Assembly: GCA_000827325.1 (NCBI GenBank)
Contig: KN832872.1
Span: forward strand, 1,612,001 to 1,676,000
DNA from: Oidiodendron maius Zn
Taxonomy: Eukaryota; Ascomycota; Leotiomycetes; Myxotrichaceae
DNA length: 64,000 bases
Reading direction: 5' to 3'
Position numbers and translations under genes: made by a program
The notes under the pieces: generated by a model
The model's database searches: none
Seen by the model: only the letters and a program-made list of their open reading frames with translations
Told to the model about the DNA's origin: nothing
In this document: in pieces, positions 21,865 to 34,450 of the stretch
How the letters are laid out: every line of letters starts with the position of its first letter
Numbering within the stretch: position 1 is the stretch's first letter

Positions 21865-23839
21865 TTGGGTCTGCTTCTACTCTCCAAGTTTATTGACGCA
21901 GCCTTTACTTGCTTGGGAGTCAGTAATTGCCTGAAATATAGGAAGGTACGAGATTGGATACCTATTCTCTGTATCCTTATACCACTAACTTATTGTCAGA
22001 AAGGGATGACTTTTAGTTACTTTCTCCTTCAGTCGCATCAGATATCTTTAGTGCTTACTTGAGACGCAATTTTCATTCTTTTTTTTGGTTGAACTGCAAC
22101 ATCTAGCGCATACCGACTACTCGTTAATCTAACTTTTGATACCCTTTTGAATGTTCTTCGCACTTTGTATTGTGAAAGAAGTAACGTGACAAATATATTC
22201 ACAATCTATCCTACGAGAATATAAATCTATATCTATATGAATGATGTTGCCTCCTAGACCTACCCAACCACGCTGAACTTTACCCAAAGCAATGCACAGA
22301 CAAACTCGCCAAGTACATCTGGCGGCGCACCATTTAGGCATAATTTAGAGAAGAGGCAGGCCAGGGACACAGATAAGAGAACGAAAATCACAGCTGGCAA
22401 GTGAGACGAGTACAGGCAAGAACTAGAGAGAGTCGAGCCTGAGGAAGGAAAGCAAGAGGGGATCCCAGTCAAGGTTTACATGAGCTTGTCAAAGGCATTG
22501 TTTTGTGATGGCCCAAAACGCCGCCTAAAAGTTGAAATTAAGGAGTAGGTTTGCAAATTTCTGCTTCGGGGTATACCTTATACTACGTGTTTCAATGGTC
22601 TACATCTCTGAGCAGCAGGGAATGCGAGAGTTAGGTGCATGGAATTCTCGCCAATAGGCTGAAGGGAACAGGGTCAAAGCTTCCAAAACCATAGCAAACC
22701 TGTCGTCATATTATTATAAAGGATTAAATCTTAGGACAATAAGTCCATAATATGCGCTCATGAGAGGCACACTATCTTTGGGATAACAGCTGAATTCCTG
22801 AAAACTTAGGTTTAAATAGCAATGAGGTATTTTCAACGACTAGCCACCTGGTGAAATGACCGTAAGTAAGCCTATTACATAGCTATGTTTGAAGAGCCTT
22901 ATCGGATGATGCAGGTAACGCAATCATGAGGCAAAAAGGCAGCATCCGTATTGGATACAAATTATCAGGCTCGCGCTCGGTTCATGATGTTGGGTCAGCT
23001 GTGAGATTGACCGGTTGCGAGACCTCTGCCCAACCATTTGAGCGAAGCACTTGCAAAATGTAAGAGTGCCCAAGGATCCTAGAAAAGCCAACTCGGCGTG
23101 AAAAGCATGATATTGAGCCTCAGAGAGCGTCTTGGGGCCTGGAATGAGATGTGGTAGAAGACAGGGTTCTGACGAGACAGCATAGTGAAGACAAGGTCAT
23201 TGAAGACCTGAATGGAGGGATGTCTCATTTTAACTTAAATTTAAAGCCGGGAAGTCCGGAATTTGGCTGTTCGAATACATACCTACCTAAATCTGTTCCT
23301 AACCCTAAGCTCTACTTCTCAAAGTCATCGACTGAGAAGTTGTTGCGCACTCTTGTTGCCCAAAGTCGAGATGATTCGTATAAATGCCAGACATACCTAT
23401 CGACATTCAATGCTGGCTTTTTCCTATGTAAAAGTAGAAAATGGTATGCAATACTTATAATGATGTCAGGCTGTGCTACATATTTGGGAGATGGAAAACA
23501 CAAATAAAGGAAGTAGTATCACTGTCCGCAAATGAGAAACATACTGCAATGATGCTGCATGCATTGCCACGTTATACCACACCATCACCTACACAGAGAA
23601 TCAGGCCACCTATCATGCCAATCTTTGTGAGTTGCCAGCCTTGCCGAACTTCAACGGTAATTTAGGACAATTTTGCTCTTCCTTTCATTGTGGGTGCTTT
23701 TACAATATATTTGAGACTGCATAAGGTCCTTTTGCCGATCAAGCTAAGATTTTACAACGTTTCTGCATTCGATGATTCTTCTGCTCCACTATTTGTAACT
23801 TTAAGCGGTATATGAAAGACGCCTAGTTCATTAACTCTC
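21865..23839. other. Large intergenic region
   Basis: About 2 kb of AT-rich sequence. The best frames (for example near 23150-23510) start poorly and have no family likeness. No repeat or transposon ends were recognised. Confidence 0.45.
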
Positions 23840-26659
23840 ATGGAGGGTCTATCAAATGCGGCTGGTGGTGAGTATCCATATTTTCTCCTGCATATTTCAC
23901 TAAACCACGTAGTTGTTGCTGTCGTCTCCATTACGACCGACATACTAGCTGGCATTGCTAGGTTGTATACGCTGTATCAATCGATTAAGGATGCTCCACA
24001 AGATATCAACTCAATACTACGGGACCTTCATCAACTCAGCACTACTTTACATTATATTGAAGAGCAGCAGAAAGGATTGTTGGACGATACGATAAAGACG
24101 CCACTCTTAACGTGTAAACAGAAAATCGGCAACCTTCATGAAATGATTCAAGCTCTCTCAGTAGCACTCCAGTCTAGAAAGGGAAAGAAAAGGCTATGGA
24201 CGTCGTGCAAAGCCGTACTGAGGAAGGACCGCATTATTTCTCTTCGGCAATCTCTAGAAGAGACTAAAAACACAATGATTCTGGTGCTAGTGAGCCGCAG
24301 GTGAAACTACCAAAAATATTTCCGTAACCATGCTTACATAGCTTACAGAGACCTTATATCATTGCCTACGAAGGAGTCCTATACGTTAACAAGACTTGCT
24401 TCCAAAGTCCAGGATATAGAAGGCCAACAGGGCATGCTTCAAAATGGCACTGACGGCATCTTGAAGAATTTGTCCGATCTCGAAGGTAAACTTTTGCCAC
24501 AGTTAACAACAATAAGCTCGAAGATGTCCGACTTAGAATATACGATCCACAAGATAAATAGTCCTCCCTATGTCCCAGGAGCCAAGTCTGATAGCGCGAA
24601 ACTTGAATGTTTCAACTACTCGAAATGCAGCTTGTCTGCAAAGCCTTGCAGAAGACAGAAGCATGTCTCTATACACATCCCATTCTATATACCAACTCCT
24701 TTCGGCTCAATAGATTTTCAGTTTCAAATTGAAACTGGAGACGCCACAATTGAGATACCTTCTATCCAACTAATGATACAAAAGACAATATCACTCGTCT
24801 GGCACCCAATGTCGTGGGCCATACGATTGGGATCTGCGTTCGCAACGCACATATTAGTCATGAGATGCCAAAGCGGTTGGAAACACGTTCTGTCACCAGT
24901 CAGATCGGTCAGCGATATTAGTCCAGTGTTTAGTCTTTGCCAGGATGGCAATATTAACGCCGTCCGTGAATTAATATCAAGAGGCGGTGCTTCAGTTTCA
25001 GATACTGATTCATATGGGAGACAGCCATTGCATGTAAGACTATCAACTTTGTCTCTAACTTATTTATCTTTGTCTCCGGCCAGATTTACTTGCATATATT
25101 CCCTTATACTTCTCAACCGCTTATTTCGTCATTTTATCAGAATATATAATTTTCTGACATTGAATTATAAAAAGTTTGCGCTAATGGGACAACAACTCGA
25201 GATGAGCAGATTTTTGCTTGAAAATGGTGCCGACAAATTTATTCGCACTTTTCGTGGATGGTAAGCTTAGTTGTCACCATTAGTGATCGATTTCTAACGA
25301 TCTTATTAAAGCACACTCCTCGGATATACAACATTGGCTTCTCCTCACTGGATGGAATATGTTCTTCTTCTCGAAGACCTAGTTGACTTCTCTACAGCAG
25401 AAAGTAATGGATGGCAGCTACTACGCGGATTTTATGTTTCGGATCACGAATACTCTATTTCTTTTTGCCTAGAATGGCTTTTTACTCGACACTTGTGTGC
25501 TGGGTTCGAAAGTCTAAACTTTCGTTCGTTGTATCACTCGTACCTGGCCGCCGTAATGCGTAACGACTGCAAAGCGGTAAACTTAATTCTTAACTTGTGT
25601 CCCCATATTAGTGACCATCGAAGAAATTTGGCAACTCCGCTGCAACTTCTGTTGGATCGTCCCAATAACGCACCAGAAATGTTTAAAGCTCTTATCGACT
25701 CGGGGGAAGATTTACACCAAATACAGTGGCACGAAACAGCATCTTCTAAAGCCATGAAATATTGGACATCATTTCGAGCATGGAGATCTCAACTTAAAAT
25801 TTATTACCAGAGCTTTCATTCTATTCTGACACGCGAAACCGATTTGCCTGAAATGCCATTGCGGCGTCAAGGCTGGTCTTTCGACGGTCTTCAACGTCTC
25901 TTCAACCTACCATTCCGCTCGACGGTGACAGTACAATCAGATTCATCAAATTGTTATTATTGCAAAATTGAAATCCTGGATATAGAACGTGACTATATCT
26001 TTGTTGATCCTTGGTGGGAGCATCTTCTTGATCGAATCAAGAAATATCAATGTATCTGCCAATGTCTCAAAACTTCCGCGGAATGGTTAGATGCCTCTGG
26101 CAAGTCATCAATACAAAATCTTTGTGGAGTTCATGTTTCTACTCAGTCAGACGAATATATATATTCCCAGAATGATCAAGCTACGGTGGGCAAAGTCACA
26201 ACTTCAACTTGCGAACATTGTTCTACGTTAGAGATTACTCCAGTTCTGCAGTTAGATGTCGAAATATCACTCGCCCGTCCTCCGAAAGTATCACTAGATA
26301 ATAATAAACTCGCAGAGATATGGTTCAATATACCCCCTCTGGAATGCCTCTATGGATATAAAGAATGCGAACCAAGCTCACCAATATCTTTGGACACCGG
26401 TTCGCTTCACCCTGGTTCTCGAAATCGTGTCCACACATCTGATTGGGAAGCTTCATCAGGCATGATATTTCCTAGTCGCAAAGAGATCATGACACAGTTT
26501 GTGAAGCGAGGTGGCTGGACAAAACGCTACTTACCGGGACATCTATATTGCTTCCACTGTATCAGCATGTTCGAAAACTGGGCCGAAGAATTGGGTTGTG
26601 GTAGCGCCCAAGTGGCAGAGCATATGTCACCAACAATGCCCGGAGCATTTCCAACATAA
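23840..26659 (+). CDS. STAND-type N-terminal domain plus ankyrin repeats protein
   Basis: Five exons (23840-23867, 23913-24300, 24349-25033, 25175-25260, 25312-26659) join in phase to 844 aa. Residues 1-140 match the helical fungal N-terminal domain that caps many NLR-like STAND proteins: a small start exon MEGLSNAAG, then ITTDILAGIARLYTLYQSI, then DLHQLSTTLHYIEEQQKGLL. A coiled coil follows (about 150-200). Ankyrin repeats lie at about 330-398: GNINAVRELISRGGASVSD, then PLHFALMGQQLEMSRFLLE and NGAD. The third intron (141 nt) has a length divisible by three, and its removal creates PLHFA, the expected ankyrin start. I find no P-loop or NACHT/NB-ARC motif. The last 450 residues carry several CxxC/CxxH-like pairs (CYYC, CEHC, CFHC) and no known domain. 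A role in non-self recognition or signalling is inference from the family. Confidence 0.8.
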
Positions 26660-27142
26660 TAAGCTGACGTTGAGCAACCGCAAATGAACATATGCATGTT
26701 CTAATATGAGAGTTTTATTGGAAGCATTCAAAATATAACCTTGGAGGTGCAAAAGACCTTATTTCATAATACTCCGTGTATTTACTATCTTATGCCCTGG
26801 GCATGTCCTGAGACGAACTATACAAGGGCGGATATTATACGCTGGTCAAAGACTAGGACTGGTGGAAACCAGCATACTGAAGAGGGGGCATCCAGAAATT
26901 ATGAAGAGTGGAGGTCGATATATTTGCTGAAGCTGAAAAACACAGGCGCGAAAAGACTGAGCAGAGTGGCATGATTGCTACCACAGATATTATTGGATCC
27001 GAGTATCGACCAAACCTCCCTGTCGCGTTCAAAGGACTGATTTAATACTACAAGAATGTAATTTATCGTTATCGTCTAACTCATCTAACCTATTCCAATA
27101 CGCACTGCCTTCATATTTGCTTATTCTGTTGTTGTGGCATAT
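26660..27142. other. Intergenic region
   Basis: The 483-bp gap lies between convergent genes. A 77-aa frame without an ATG start is present and looks like chance. Nothing else seen. Confidence 0.45.
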
Positions 27143-28207
27143 TTAAGTTCCTCTATGCGTTGCGCATGTCCTCCTATTATGATAGTTGTAGTTAAACGAT
27201 GTTAGGACGCCAGTGGCATGGACTACCGACGCGAGAACTGTAAAAATATGAAAAATCTGGTGTGAAGAGCCAAAAGTATCAAATTCTCCAGGCTTGAAAG
27301 CTTCCGGTATTCGCATCTAAAGGACATCAGTATCTTCTCTATTATACAATATAGTGTGTATACTAACCGCATAAAATAATGCACCAACTACGTATAAAAG
27401 TCCTTCGGCCAAGTAATAGGGCATCCCAGAGTGCCTGACCATATGAGAAAATCCGAAATATAGCACACCGTGTATCAAAGGGGCAAATCCAGAAAGTGCG
27501 GTGGCCACAAATGTACAGACTCGAAATGTTCGCCAACTTTTGCCCTGGAGTTTAGAGTTGACGGTAAGGAGTATCATTGCTGAACACAGCGTGATTATCT
27601 TGCCGACTCAGCTACGTCCAACAAATAGAGTGAAAGTAGGCACGCTTACCATTGTCCAGTACAACCTCTGGAGAGTTGGTTCACAGTAGAAGATGACATA
27701 GATACCAGACACAAAATTCCCTAATATGTGAACCACGATACCGACCAGATCGAGGCTGAGAAATAAATGAGACAAAGAGAATGAATGGTTCATGAGAGTA
27801 TGGTACGCGGAAGACAATCCGAAGCAGACCGTGACGGTAAGGAGGAAAAAGGCAAATACTCTTCGGTCCTCGACGGAACTATCTGGATAGTGCGCTGATA
27901 GATATCGAGATATGAGCCATTGGGCTGTCAAGAAGTAAATGGCCGGGACCAGATGCGAGAATATGTTTACGGTTTCGTTATGCAAGTAAAACCAGCTTTC
28001 CCAGCACAGTCGGAAAGAATCCGACACTGGCCGGTAGCCGCGCAAGATAAAAGGATTGTCCTGGTACCATTTTGGCAGCTCCTCGAAGCTGGAGAGAGTT
28101 GGGCGGCGGCTTGGTCGGGTGCTTGGGTTTGAATCCATTGACAAGAGTGGGATGGAACCACTTGCTTGCCTCTCCCTATGTTTGTGTTGCCGAGTTAGTG
28201 ATGCCAT
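27143..28207 (-). CDS. PAQR / haemolysin-III family seven-helix receptor (Izh-type)
   Basis: PAQR proteins include adiponectin/progestin receptors and the yeast Izh proteins linked to sterol and zinc homeostasis; many are thought to be ceramidase-like zinc enzymes. Three exons (28207-27650, 27598-27368, 27316-27143) give 320 aa. The first metal-binding signature is visible: WYQDNPFILRGYRP then SWFYLHNETVNIFSHL (about residues 45-90). The second is SSAYHTLMNHS, with its histidine. The third exon supplies FGSSHQIFHIFTVLASVVHA, with the paired metal histidines of the last helix. Seven hydrophobic helices are countable. The second donor is GTTAGT; splicing it gives ALFYA|MRIPEAFKPGEFD, the family's expected sequence. 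It converges with the ankyrin gene. Confidence 0.92.
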
Positions 28208-30334
28208 TGTGAGGGTTAGCCGTATTCTCCGCTAGATTGAGGACAATTCAAATTGGAAGGGAAGTCATGGCATCAGGAGTCGACGGAGGTGGGAACTTCT
28301 AGATGGAAGGAGGCGGTAAAATTTACATGCCGGCCACTCGCCCTAGATGTCGGGTAGCGGCCCGGATTTTATATTATGAGTCGGAACAAGCAGAGAGGGG
28401 AATGTACCTTACATTATTACATGAGCGGCAGAATATAATATAAAGGCGGTGAGTTTGGATGAAGCAAGCTCGCTTATTCGAGGGGATACCATTTGAGCTA
28501 CTAGTTTAGCACAGCAGTTATCCCGGTGTGTTGTAGTAGTGACTAGCTGTCTTGTTGGCTCTTAAATATGAACGGTTTCTATCTTTAGCGGCGAATCGCT
28601 GATCTTAGAATTAGATGTTCATAAGGGCCATGTGTTTTCGCAAATAGGACTTCCATGTACACTACACTTTCTATAACTCGCTACCCACATACTCTTCAGA
28701 GGAATGATTATCTAACTATGCAATAGCTGTCGAGAGGTTGCGAGGACAGATTCTGGGTACATATCACAAAATAAAAAATCAAATCCTTTTCCCAGCAAGG
28801 CTTCGCCCTCTCCAGGCCGTGCCAAGTCGGGGAGATTTCGGGGTCATTGTAGGGGAAGGCGCCGTGCCCTTACATCTCCGTCGTTGTGCCACCAGCAGAT
28901 CATTTTTATGGATTATTCTTCGAGGTAAGTCACGATGCGGCTTCAGATGGCCCAACTAAATAACCAACATGTTGGTGCCATGAGATCCAATTGAATCGCG
29001 CCCTTGTGATCGGCAATGCTGGGCATTGCCTGAGTTGAAGCTCCCTATAGTTACAATTAGCATATTGCACGACGATTCCGAATACAGTTGGACCACGACA
29101 TCTCCTCCCTGCAGCCCCTGCCACCTGGTCGAGGAAAAGTCAAGCTGTAAGATGAGCAGGACGGTGATCCCATTTTTTGAGTTAGTCGCGGTCGGCCATT
29201 GGGAAGCCAGTGTCGTTAGTTCGCGGTATGGCACGCGAGCTGGGCTTTTTCGTGTGGCTAAGGATCGAGGATGACACCGGCAAAGGGAGAGACTCTTCAG
29301 GCGCTATTACTACTACAGATAGCAAGCACTATATGATATTGCTACCGCTTGGTTATGATAGATGGTGGCAATGGTATTGTATTTGGGGATCTCCTTCGTA
29401 TTCCCAATGCGGGGTTTATCTTTCCAAGGTTCTCAAATCTACCCTCGATGCTGCGTATTCATCTCCAGGGCATTCAAATTTTGGCATCCATATATCAGGT
29501 GATTGTTCAAAGCCACCTTCATCAGACGATCCTCCTGACAACGGCAGCGGTGGTGACGGCGGCCCCAAATAACGATCCTGGTGGCGGTTACTTAGAATGT
29601 ATACGGCTCCTGACATAACCCGCGGATGTTCGTCTGTTACTAAGTGGGAAGTTTGAAAATCTCACGGTGAGCGACACCCAGCCATTTGAGTGACATGCTT
29701 CAGGACAGACGACGATTTGGCAGAAGATATATGCTGAGCATGCGACATTCTCCGCCGAGGAGGCCTCGCATCCGTGTACCGGCTCTGGTTAAGAAATGCC
29801 TAAACTGGCTGAGGGTTTTTGGTTTTTAAAAACATGAAAGTTATTCCAAGGGTTTTTGCATCTTGACAATTTATAGATCTCTTCGATACCCTCGCCGGTT
29901 ATCCTATACCCTTTGTGCCATATCCCATGATAAGCAATCGTATCTACTGACTTGAGGCGTTGGCACCATCCTTTTCACCAATCTCTTGTCCGGATACCAA
30001 CACGATATCATAACCTTGATAAGCACATAGAGAACAAGTGAGTATAGCCAGCGTAAAAAATTAACTAGAATGTTAGCTTGACAACAAAATGGTACACACT
30101 TCACTAGTTTATCCAAATATTTCATTGCTGAGTTCAATTTCTTAATATATAAGGGTATTAGATTGTTTAAGAGGTCAAAGTAAGCGGGAGTAGATCCCTG
30201 TATATGTACATAATTATGTGGCTGGTTATGCAACCAGATCAAGCCGTACAGCGATGTAACACTCTTACCACTTCACTTCACTTCACATCCTGTTATTCTC
30301 CAGTCAGGGCGTCGTTCCAGGCGACTAGTCGCCC
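28208..30334. other. Intergenic region with coding-like patches
   Basis: About 2.1 kb between the PAQR gene (reading away) and the 3' end of the chitinase. From about 29026 to 29618 on the plus strand, three overlapping frames in turn look protein-like, for example SWTTTSPPCSPCHLVEEKSS and then YDRWWQWYCIWGSPSYSQCG, but no ATG-to-stop model or good splice chain connects them. This may be a decayed gene. A short (CTTCA)n run lies near 30271-30285. The rest appears empty. Confidence 0.35.
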
Positions 30335-32053
30335 TTATAATTTGTTCTTGGTTGACGAAGAGCTGCTAACCGGCGGGAGAAAGGCTTCTAAGTCGATTGC
30401 CCATTCAGAGGTGCCACCAAAACTCAAGAACTTGAAGAGTCCGGCCCGCTGAGCTCGGGACGTCGCGTTCATATAGCCCACCCACTGCGTCTGATTGTAT
30501 ACCAAGATATCAGTGTCACTAGCATCGTCTTTGAGTCGCTGGGCAGTTGGGTTAGTGGCGAAGATCTCGTTGATCTCTGCATCGGTCATGTAGCCCGCAG
30601 TCTGGGTGCACTCTCCCGCTTGCCCTGGTCCGGAAAAGGTGCACATCGATGTCGTGCAACCGGGGGTCGACATAGTGTACGAGCGACCATAGCTAGTGAC
30701 TCCGATCATGATCTGTTTAGAAGGGACACCAGCCTTGGTGAGCATAGACAGTGAATAGGTGGTCTCCGTGATGTTGATATCTGAGCGAAGGCAGTTACCC
30801 GCGGGACAGCCGTCTTGCGCGTTCGAATTAGCCGTGCCCCAGCTGCCTTCCAAATCGTACGTCATGTAGATAATATAGTCTACCACACTCGAGATCTGCT
30901 GAATAGGAAACTGCTTGAGATACCAGTACGAGGCTGGGGCCGCAATCGATATTGTCATGCCGGCGGGCATAATTGACCGGAGCTCAGTCAAAAATGCTAG
31001 GTAGTTGGCGCCATCCTCTGGACTACCTGCAGGAATACCAGGGATATCACCGGGTTCCCCGGGATATTCCCAATCAAAGTCGACTCCGTTAAGATTATTA
31101 GCCTTGAGAAAGTTCACAACGTTCTGGGCTAGGATGGTCCGGTTAGCAGCCGTTACCCCCTCCCGAAAGATCATATAGGTCGAAGGGTCAGTAGAGAAGG
31201 TCCATCCTCCAAAGGTTATGATGCGCTTCACGCTCGTCAGGTTCTGGAACTCGGCGAATTGGTCGGTGTAGCCGCCATCGTTAACGCTGAAATCCGGAGC
31301 GATACTGCCAAACGCATAATGGACATGAGTAAAGCTCGATTGATTAATTTGGCTGGCCTGCATTGTTAGACAAGACCGCTCAGTGTTAAAACCCTCAAAA
31401 TAGCCAATGGTTGCGAATTCGGCTGGTGCAGATGAGTACACAATGTCGACGCCGCAATTGGAGATACATCCGTTCGAGCCTGGCGCTGCTGTCCCTGGAG
31501 CACCGGTACTGGACTTGGTGACGGTGCAGAACTCGGGGAATGTGCCACATTGGCCCCAGATATCACAGCAGGCGTTCAAGGGGCACGGGTTCAGCGACGC
31601 CCAGCTAGATCCATTAGTTGGCTGTTTGGTACCTGGTACTTGAGGTCCACAGACGGTGCCGGTTACTGGGGCCGGAAAGGGGGGTGTCCCGGGACTGAGA
31701 CATATGCTCTGGTATGCTTGAAGGTCTGAGCAACCCAGCCAACCCCAGGTAGCATTATTATACTCCTCAATCTCAGCGACAGTAAGAGGGGGATAGGAGA
31801 CTGCAATCTGACTGCAAGTATCTCCTGGATTAACAAGGTAGCTGGCACATGTCCCGTTGGCGTTCTCGGGTGGTGCAAGATCGGGAAGTGATCCGGCACT
31901 GCAGCATATATACTGCCCTACAGCGAGCGTCGAGCAGAGATTGGCCTGTGGATTATACTGGTTGAAGTCAGTGGCGTTGATGCCACATCTGGCGGCCAGG
32001 GAAGCGCATGAGTCGCCAGATTGCACCCGTGTTGTGGAACAGGTGCCGCCCAT
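30335..32053 (-). CDS. GH18 chitinase with LysM and chitin-binding modules (5' end incomplete)
   Basis: Subgroup C-like fungal chitinase that cleaves chitin beta-1,4 bonds by substrate-assisted catalysis. From the first ATG the frame gives 572 aa: LysM-like modules at about 4-52 (VQSGDSCASLAARCGI) and 68-119 (VNPGDTCSQIAVSY), a cysteine-rich CBM18-like module at about 157-176 (CPLNACCDIWGQCG), then the GH18 barrel at about 213-560. The catalytic motif NGVDFDWEYPGE carries D325, D327 and acid E329. MTYDLEGSWG near the end of the barrel contains the conserved Tyr-Asp. There is no signal peptide at this start, yet the enzyme should be secreted, so the true gene must extend upstream: an acceptor site directly before this ATG and an in-phase exon at 32162-32362 support this. 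The C-terminal tail is a short Ser run. Confidence 0.9.
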   Translation of the reverse strand: MGGTCSTTRVQSGDSCASLAARCGINATDFNQYNPQANLCSTLAVGQYICCSAGSLPDLAPPENANGTCASYLVNPGDTCSQIAVSYPPLTVAEIEEYNNATWGWLGCSDLQAYQSICLSPGTPPFPAPVTGTVCGPQVPGTKQPTNGSSWASLNPCPLNACCDIWGQCGTFPEFCTVTKSSTGAPGTAAPGSNGCISNCGVDIVYSSAPAEFATIGYFEGFNTERSCLTMQASQINQSSFTHVHYAFGSIAPDFSVNDGGYTDQFAEFQNLTSVKRIITFGGWTFSTDPSTYMIFREGVTAANRTILAQNVVNFLKANNLNGVDFDWEYPGEPGDIPGIPAGSPEDGANYLAFLTELRSIMPAGMTISIAAPASYWYLKQFPIQQISSVVDYIIYMTYDLEGSWGTANSNAQDGCPAGNCLRSDINITETTYSLSMLTKAGVPSKQIMIGVTSYGRSYTMSTPGCTTSMCTFSGPGQAGECTQTAGYMTDAEINEIFATNPTAQRLKDDASDTDILVYNQTQWVGYMNATSRAQRAGLFKFLSFGGTSEWAIDLEAFLPPVSSSSSTKNKL

Positions 32054-32161
32054 GTTGCTCTATAAACAATGGTCCAAGAGAGCTTTTTTTGGTCTCTCTC
32101 AAAAGAATGAAATCCTAATCAGAGGAATGAAATAAGAAGGCAAATCGCGATTCAGCCTTAC

Positions 32162-32362
32162 CGGGGAACGCTGATTATATAGACAAATCTGGAGAGGGAG
32201 AGTGCCTGAGCTACTGGCAGTAACCAGACACGGTACTCTAAAATTGGACCACTGAACACAGTCATCGAAAACAATATACACTACTACTGTACGTAAGCAG
32301 TTTGCAGGCCCTTGACCGCGTACCAAATAGCCAAGAGTGGAATGTGTGCGGAGTGGTATCGA
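32162..32362 (-). CDS. Probable upstream exon of the LysM chitinase
   Basis: The minus-strand frame here is open between a CTAG acceptor (exon start 32362) and a GTAAGG donor after 32162. Joining to an acceptor ending at 32060 removes 102 nt and runs in phase into SNMGGTCSTTRV, the start of the first LysM of the chitinase. The exon reads VYIVFDDCVQWSNFRVPCLV, then SGTLPLQICLYNQRSP, with paired cysteines and aromatic residues as in secreted chitin-binding proteins. It has no ATG, so at least one further exon with a signal peptide would be needed. I did not find that exon with confidence in 32363-33100. Confidence 0.5.
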
Positions 32363-33240
32363 CTAGGCCCAGCTCTTCTAGCTGTTGAATATACGTAAAG
32401 TCATTCAACCATGCATGAAGTAGGATAATGGAAAGGTCCGAAATACCATGCTAACGCGGTTGGAAGGAGGGACGGGTCTGGGCGCTCAGGTACGACGGGT
32501 GACATTTGCTTGGCCGGGTGGAAAAGAACTTTCTTTACGCCTATCAGAGGTAGCACTTCTTTTTCGAACGTGGGGTGCGGCTGATCTGTGCCCCTGAATC
32601 TGTACCTTTTGATGCTGTGATCGAGCCAATCAAGAGAATGAGCCTTTTTTTCCCAGGCTAATTGTCGGCCCGCTTATGACAATTTAGGGTCTAGTCTCGG
32701 AACGCGAGATTTTCCGGCCGGGTCCCGTAGACGACTACCCGCTTCGGGTTTGTGGTCAAAATCTATCTGAGAATAATAATACCTCGCAATAATATCGCAG
32801 GGCCGTGTCATTTGAGATTTGGCAATATCTGACCTAAGAGCGGTGCCTAAACAAATTCTGATGAAGCAGTGTGCCGTCCCTGTCGCCTAGACTTCGCCAC
32901 AAAGCCACAAACGCCACCAGGCGCGCCAAAGGGAGGTCAAATATCCGGGCAAGTTGGTGGGGCAGAAGTTCTGCCCCTATTTCCCTTATTTCAGGCCTTC
33001 CATAGCTACGCAGAAAAGCTACGTTACAACATCCACCGTGCTCCATACCTGACTCCCCGCTTATCCATCGGTATCTATATTGGGACACCCCGAGCTATAC
33101 GAGGCAGACCGCCTCGGTGAGCGAGAAGAGCTCGCTCTGTGCGGCGCGTGTCAGCCACTGTGTGCTATTTAGCCGGCTTTCTTCGCCCGGAGAAGCTTGT
33201 TTCTAGATAGGCTTCACCAGGATGAATTAGTCCGTATATA

Positions 33241-33351
33241 GACAATGCAGATACAGAAGAAGATTGTTTTAACCTAGCTCTCAAAAAGTTTATTGCTCTT
33301 CTCCCCACCTCTAGCAAAGAAAAGCGCGACGTCTCTCGGGCAGCAGCCTAA
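33241..33351 (+). pseudogene. Short coding-like relic
   Basis: A 36-codon stretch ending in TAA reads DNADTEEDCFNLALKKFIAL, then LPTSSKEKRDVSRAAA, an amphipathic helical sequence with natural composition. Upstream in the same frame there is a stop and a degraded sequence, and there is no ATG. It resembles a helical-repeat fragment left from a larger gene. No family assigned. Confidence 0.25.
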
Positions 33352-34422
33352 ATTAGATCCCATTAGTGTCATAGAACCCATCTCTGGTGTGAACACCCAA
33401 AGAGAACGTAGCAACATCCCTAAATACATCGGCATCAAGTGAAAAGGGAGATACAGACGACTAGCCCCTAGAGTAAACTAGCCTTCCATTCACGGCTATG
33501 GCCCCAGATAGCAAAGGTATACTCCTCAAGTTTCCTGATGCCTTGCCAAGCTGAATATAACACGTCGAGAATACCACAAGCCAAGGAGGCACGAGGAAGA
33601 ATATAGTCATCGCCTCTAACATTCCCGCATCCTTTGAGAGAGGCTTGGGACTAAAATTTGCTGTCAGGGGCAGGACAATTGTCTATCCGTGCCAAGAAGC
33701 CTCGAGGTTTGCTTCGCCACATCGAAATGTGAGCGTGACACCTTAGACGGCGGATTTCGAATGTCATGCCTTAGACGAGTGACAAACCCAGCCCATTGGA
33801 TTTTTTTCTCTATTGGGCAACTCGTCTACTCGATACGGAAAGTCCTCCGGGAATAATCCATGAAGCTCGGATTTGTGCGGTCGCATCAATCGATCATCTT
33901 TGGTGACTGACATCCATTTCTACCTTATTCATCCCTAGGAGGATGTTCTCTCCCTAAATACCTTTAGAGTTTTGACTTCGTAGATCTGAACATGGATCAG
34001 GACGGTAAGTGAAATAGACGCTGGAAAGTCAAGATCAGGTCATCATCTTTTGTTCGACTAAATGTCCTACAACCCAATAGCTTTGTATGCATTCTAAATA
34101 TCCGGAATCCCATTATTCCCGAAACTAACATATCTCTCGTTCAATTTTAAAATAAAAAAGTAGGTTTAAGATTGAGCGCTGTTAGGTACCCTCTAGCTGA
34201 TGCAATGCTGTGTGCCACATATTAACCCATATAGAAGAAAAAAATAGAAGAATCTCTCTCGTCTTCCCTGTAAGCAACTCCTGTGTATCTACATCCTGTG
34301 TAGCATCTGCTGATGATTGTCTTTCAACAGAACACAATGCCAGTACGTATTCAAACCAACTCTGCATGCATCTTCTTCGAATGAATCTCATCAGCACCTC
34401 TACAACACCACACGACACACGC

Positions 34423-34450
34423 TATCCCATCCCATTCCATCCCATACCAT
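34423..34450. repeat. CCCAT/CCATT simple repeat
   Basis: An imperfect run of CCCAT, CCATT and CCATA units, continuing weakly to about 34468. Simple low-complexity sequence with no evident function. Confidence 0.6.
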
